Assembly: GCA_028551475.1 (NCBI GenBank)
Contig: CM052358.1
Coordinates: 8,725,938-8,789,937, forward strand
Length of the DNA stretch: 64,000 nucleotides
DNA from: Casuarina equisetifolia
Lineage: Eukaryota; Streptophyta; Magnoliopsida; Fagales; Casuarinaceae
Direction of reading: 5' to 3'
In this document: positions 62,588-64,000 of the stretch, one piece after another
How positions within the stretch are numbered: the stretch's first letter is position 1
Layout of the letters: each line of letters begins with the position of its first letter
The notes under the pieces: model-generated
What the model was told of the DNA's origin: nothing
Database searches by the model: none
The model's input: only the letters and a program-made list of their open reading frames with translations
Position numbers and translations under genes: made by a program

Positions 62588-63166
62588 ATGCCTGGCAAAG
62601 TTTTGGATGCGTGTGTTAGAAATCAGTGCATCGGAGAACAACAATGGACTCTGGTGCTACTCGCTGTTTTGCAATTGCAGTGCAACCCCTTTCTACGGAA
62701 CGCATACTGCAATGCCTTGTATCTTAGTTTTTGTGGTCAAAAGCCTACATTCCCTGTTCTTACCTCTTTCACAGGATTTTCGCTGCAATCCTTTTCCGTT
62801 CTCAATGATATCCTTACTGCTTTCTCGGGTCTGTCAATCTTTGGTTGTCTAGCTATTGAAGGTGGATGGTTACTGAACAAAAACGGTGGGAGTGTGAAAA
62901 AAGGAAGTTGCACCGACGCCTGCGATAGCTTCTCAAGTTTCTCGGTGAAGCCAAAGGTCAAGATTCTGTCGGAGCGAGTACAGCCCTTACAAAGTGTACC
63001 AGAACAGCCTTGCAAACGCACCGAACCACCGCTATCAAAAGATGAAGCCAAGAATAAAGATGATATTATTAGGATTAAACAATACGTAAAGGGCAAGAAA
63101 ATCATTGAAAGAGAGAATAAAGGGGAACAAAGGAAGAAAATTGCACGTGATCATGGAAGCAAGTAA
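62588..63166 (+). CDS. Unrecognised 192-residue ORF
   Basis: An ATG-initiated open frame lies between NCA1 and the subtilase gene, 176 bp upstream of the latter's start. The N-terminal half is Cys- and Leu-rich and hydrophobic in patches (QWTLVLLAVLQLQ, LSIFGCLAIEGG). The C-terminal third is strongly basic (VKGKKIIERENKGEQRKKIA) with Pro/Gln before it. I recognise no domain. It may be a lineage-specific gene, one exon of a longer gene, or a chance ORF; it is longer than most spurious frames in this AT-rich window. Confidence 0.3.
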   Translation: MPGKVLDACVRNQCIGEQQWTLVLLAVLQLQCNPFLRNAYCNALYLSFCGQKPTFPVLTSFTGFSLQSFSVLNDILTAFSGLSIFGCLAIEGGWLLNKNGGSVKKGSCTDACDSFSSFSVKPKVKILSERVQPLQSVPEQPCKRTEPPLSKDEAKNKDDIIRIKQYVKGKKIIERENKGEQRKKIARDHGSK

Positions 63167-63341
63167 GCCTTCTTCCTCCTAGTTTTCTAAAAAGAGGTGT
63201 GTTACTTGCATTTCAAGTCTTGAATCGCTTTTCCGTTTACCATGACATGGTTCTACTAAATATAAAAGAAGGCACTTTAATAAGTGGTGGCATTAGCAAC
63301 TCGTTCCATTCACTTGTACAAGCACCGACATCTTACCTTCC

Positions 63342-64000
63342 ATGGCTTCCCTTCTGCAACTCCTCTACTTCCTATCCGTGCCATGCATTCTCATCCGTGG
63401 CATCGCTGCTTCGAATCGGACTCCCAAGGTGAACTTTTGAATTGGGTTTGCTTGAAATCACAGTTTTGTAGTTGTGTTTCTCTCTCTTTGGCTGATGATG
63501 GAACGATACGCAAACGAAACTATTTGGTTTTCGTATGACGTTTTTTGAAGCTATATGGCACTGACAATTCAATGTCTGCATTTCTGTTGTTCTTCTTTTT
63601 GGTTGTTTCCTACCTCATTGAAATTCATCGTGCCTGCAAAAGCAAAAAGATGCAGACACGTTGACTTCTATCAGTAAACTTTTGTTGTTTCTTGGCAGCC
63701 TTATGTCGTTTACATGGGAAGTTCAACATCAAACAGTGATGGAGATGTTCAAGTTTCAGAATCAGCTCATTTGCAATTATTGTCTTCCATTATACCAAGG
63801 TTGTCACCATCATCATCAATGATCGCCTTGTTATTTTTGTTTTCTGTCTCAATATTCGAAGTAAAAGCGAACTTTTTCCTCCCTTCTGGGCAGTGAAGAG
63901 AGTGGAAGAATATCTCTTACCCACCATTATAATCATGCTTTCAAAGGTTTCTCTGCGATGCTTACTGAAGATGAAGCTGCTATATTATCTGGTAACCATC
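63342..64000 (+). CDS. Subtilisin-like serine protease (S8A subtilase), 5' part only
   Basis: Three exons are visible: 63342-63428, 63699-63799 and 63894 to about 63991, where a GT donor (GGTAACC) may end it just before the window edge. Exon 1 encodes a typical signal peptide (MASLLQLLYFLSVPCIL, then Arg-Gly-Ile-Ala-Ala-Ser). Exon 2 starts PYVVYMGSS and exon 3 contains HHYNHAFKGFSAMLTEDEA. These are the first two strands and helix of the inhibitor I9 prodomain found in plant subtilases. The catalytic domain (Asp/His/Ser) would lie beyond 64000. The product should be secreted to the cell wall and self-processed. The subfamily cannot be fixed from the prodomain alone. Confidence 0.9.

Noticed and set aside
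62737-63105. Minus-strand 122-codon ORF
   Set aside because: It overlaps the plus-strand 62588-63166 frame, has no motif, and neither position nor composition favours it.

Overview
This window is nuclear DNA from a flowering plant, almost certainly a woody or herbaceous core eudicot. It is AT-rich, its genes carry many GT-AG introns, it holds remnants of Ty1/copia retrotransposons, SINEs and plastid DNA, and it has CT/GA and AT microsatellites. All products below were recognised by reading translated exons; no database search was run.

Layout from left to right. (1) About 0.4-4.4 kb, plus strand: a receptor-like cytoplasmic / PERK-like protein kinase, with its 5' end unresolved or outside the window. 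(2) 5.26-9.02 kb, minus strand: a complete GAMYB-type R2R3-MYB transcription factor with a canonical miR159 target site; its non-coding leader probably reaches about 10.8 kb. It converges with the kinase. (3) 10.9-23.1 kb: a gene-poor block. It holds an old Ty1/copia element (13.28-19.12 kb) with both LTRs, PBS and PPT, but a dead, deleted coding region. Next to it is a 2-kb stretch (19.24-21.26 kb) with inverted and direct repeats. (4) 24.16-44.75 kb, plus strand: a complete exportin-7 (RanBP16/17-type) gene with 28 coding exons and about 1051 residues. Its introns carry a plastid 16S rRNA fragment, a tRNA-derived SINE and a second, antisense copia ruin. (5) 44.75-49.75 kb: a spacer with a (TA)n tract and a truncated SINE flanked by a perfect 12-bp target duplication. 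(6) 49.78-51.70 kb, plus strand: an intronless P-class PPR protein. (7) 56.01-61.99 kb, plus strand: an NCA1-type RING/TPR catalase chaperone. (8) 62.6-63.2 kb: an unrecognised 192-codon ORF. (9) 63.34-64.00 kb, plus strand: the first exons of a secreted subtilisin-like protease that runs off the window.

The genes form an ordinary plant gene neighbourhood, not a pathway. They cover signalling, gibberellin/anther-type transcription, nuclear export, organellar RNA processing, catalase folding and extracellular proteolysis. I found no sign of a new multi-gene system. The most informative non-genic signals are the intronic plastid rRNA insertion, the two SINE traces, the repeat-rich copia element, and the PPR repeat code, which gives a testable RNA target.
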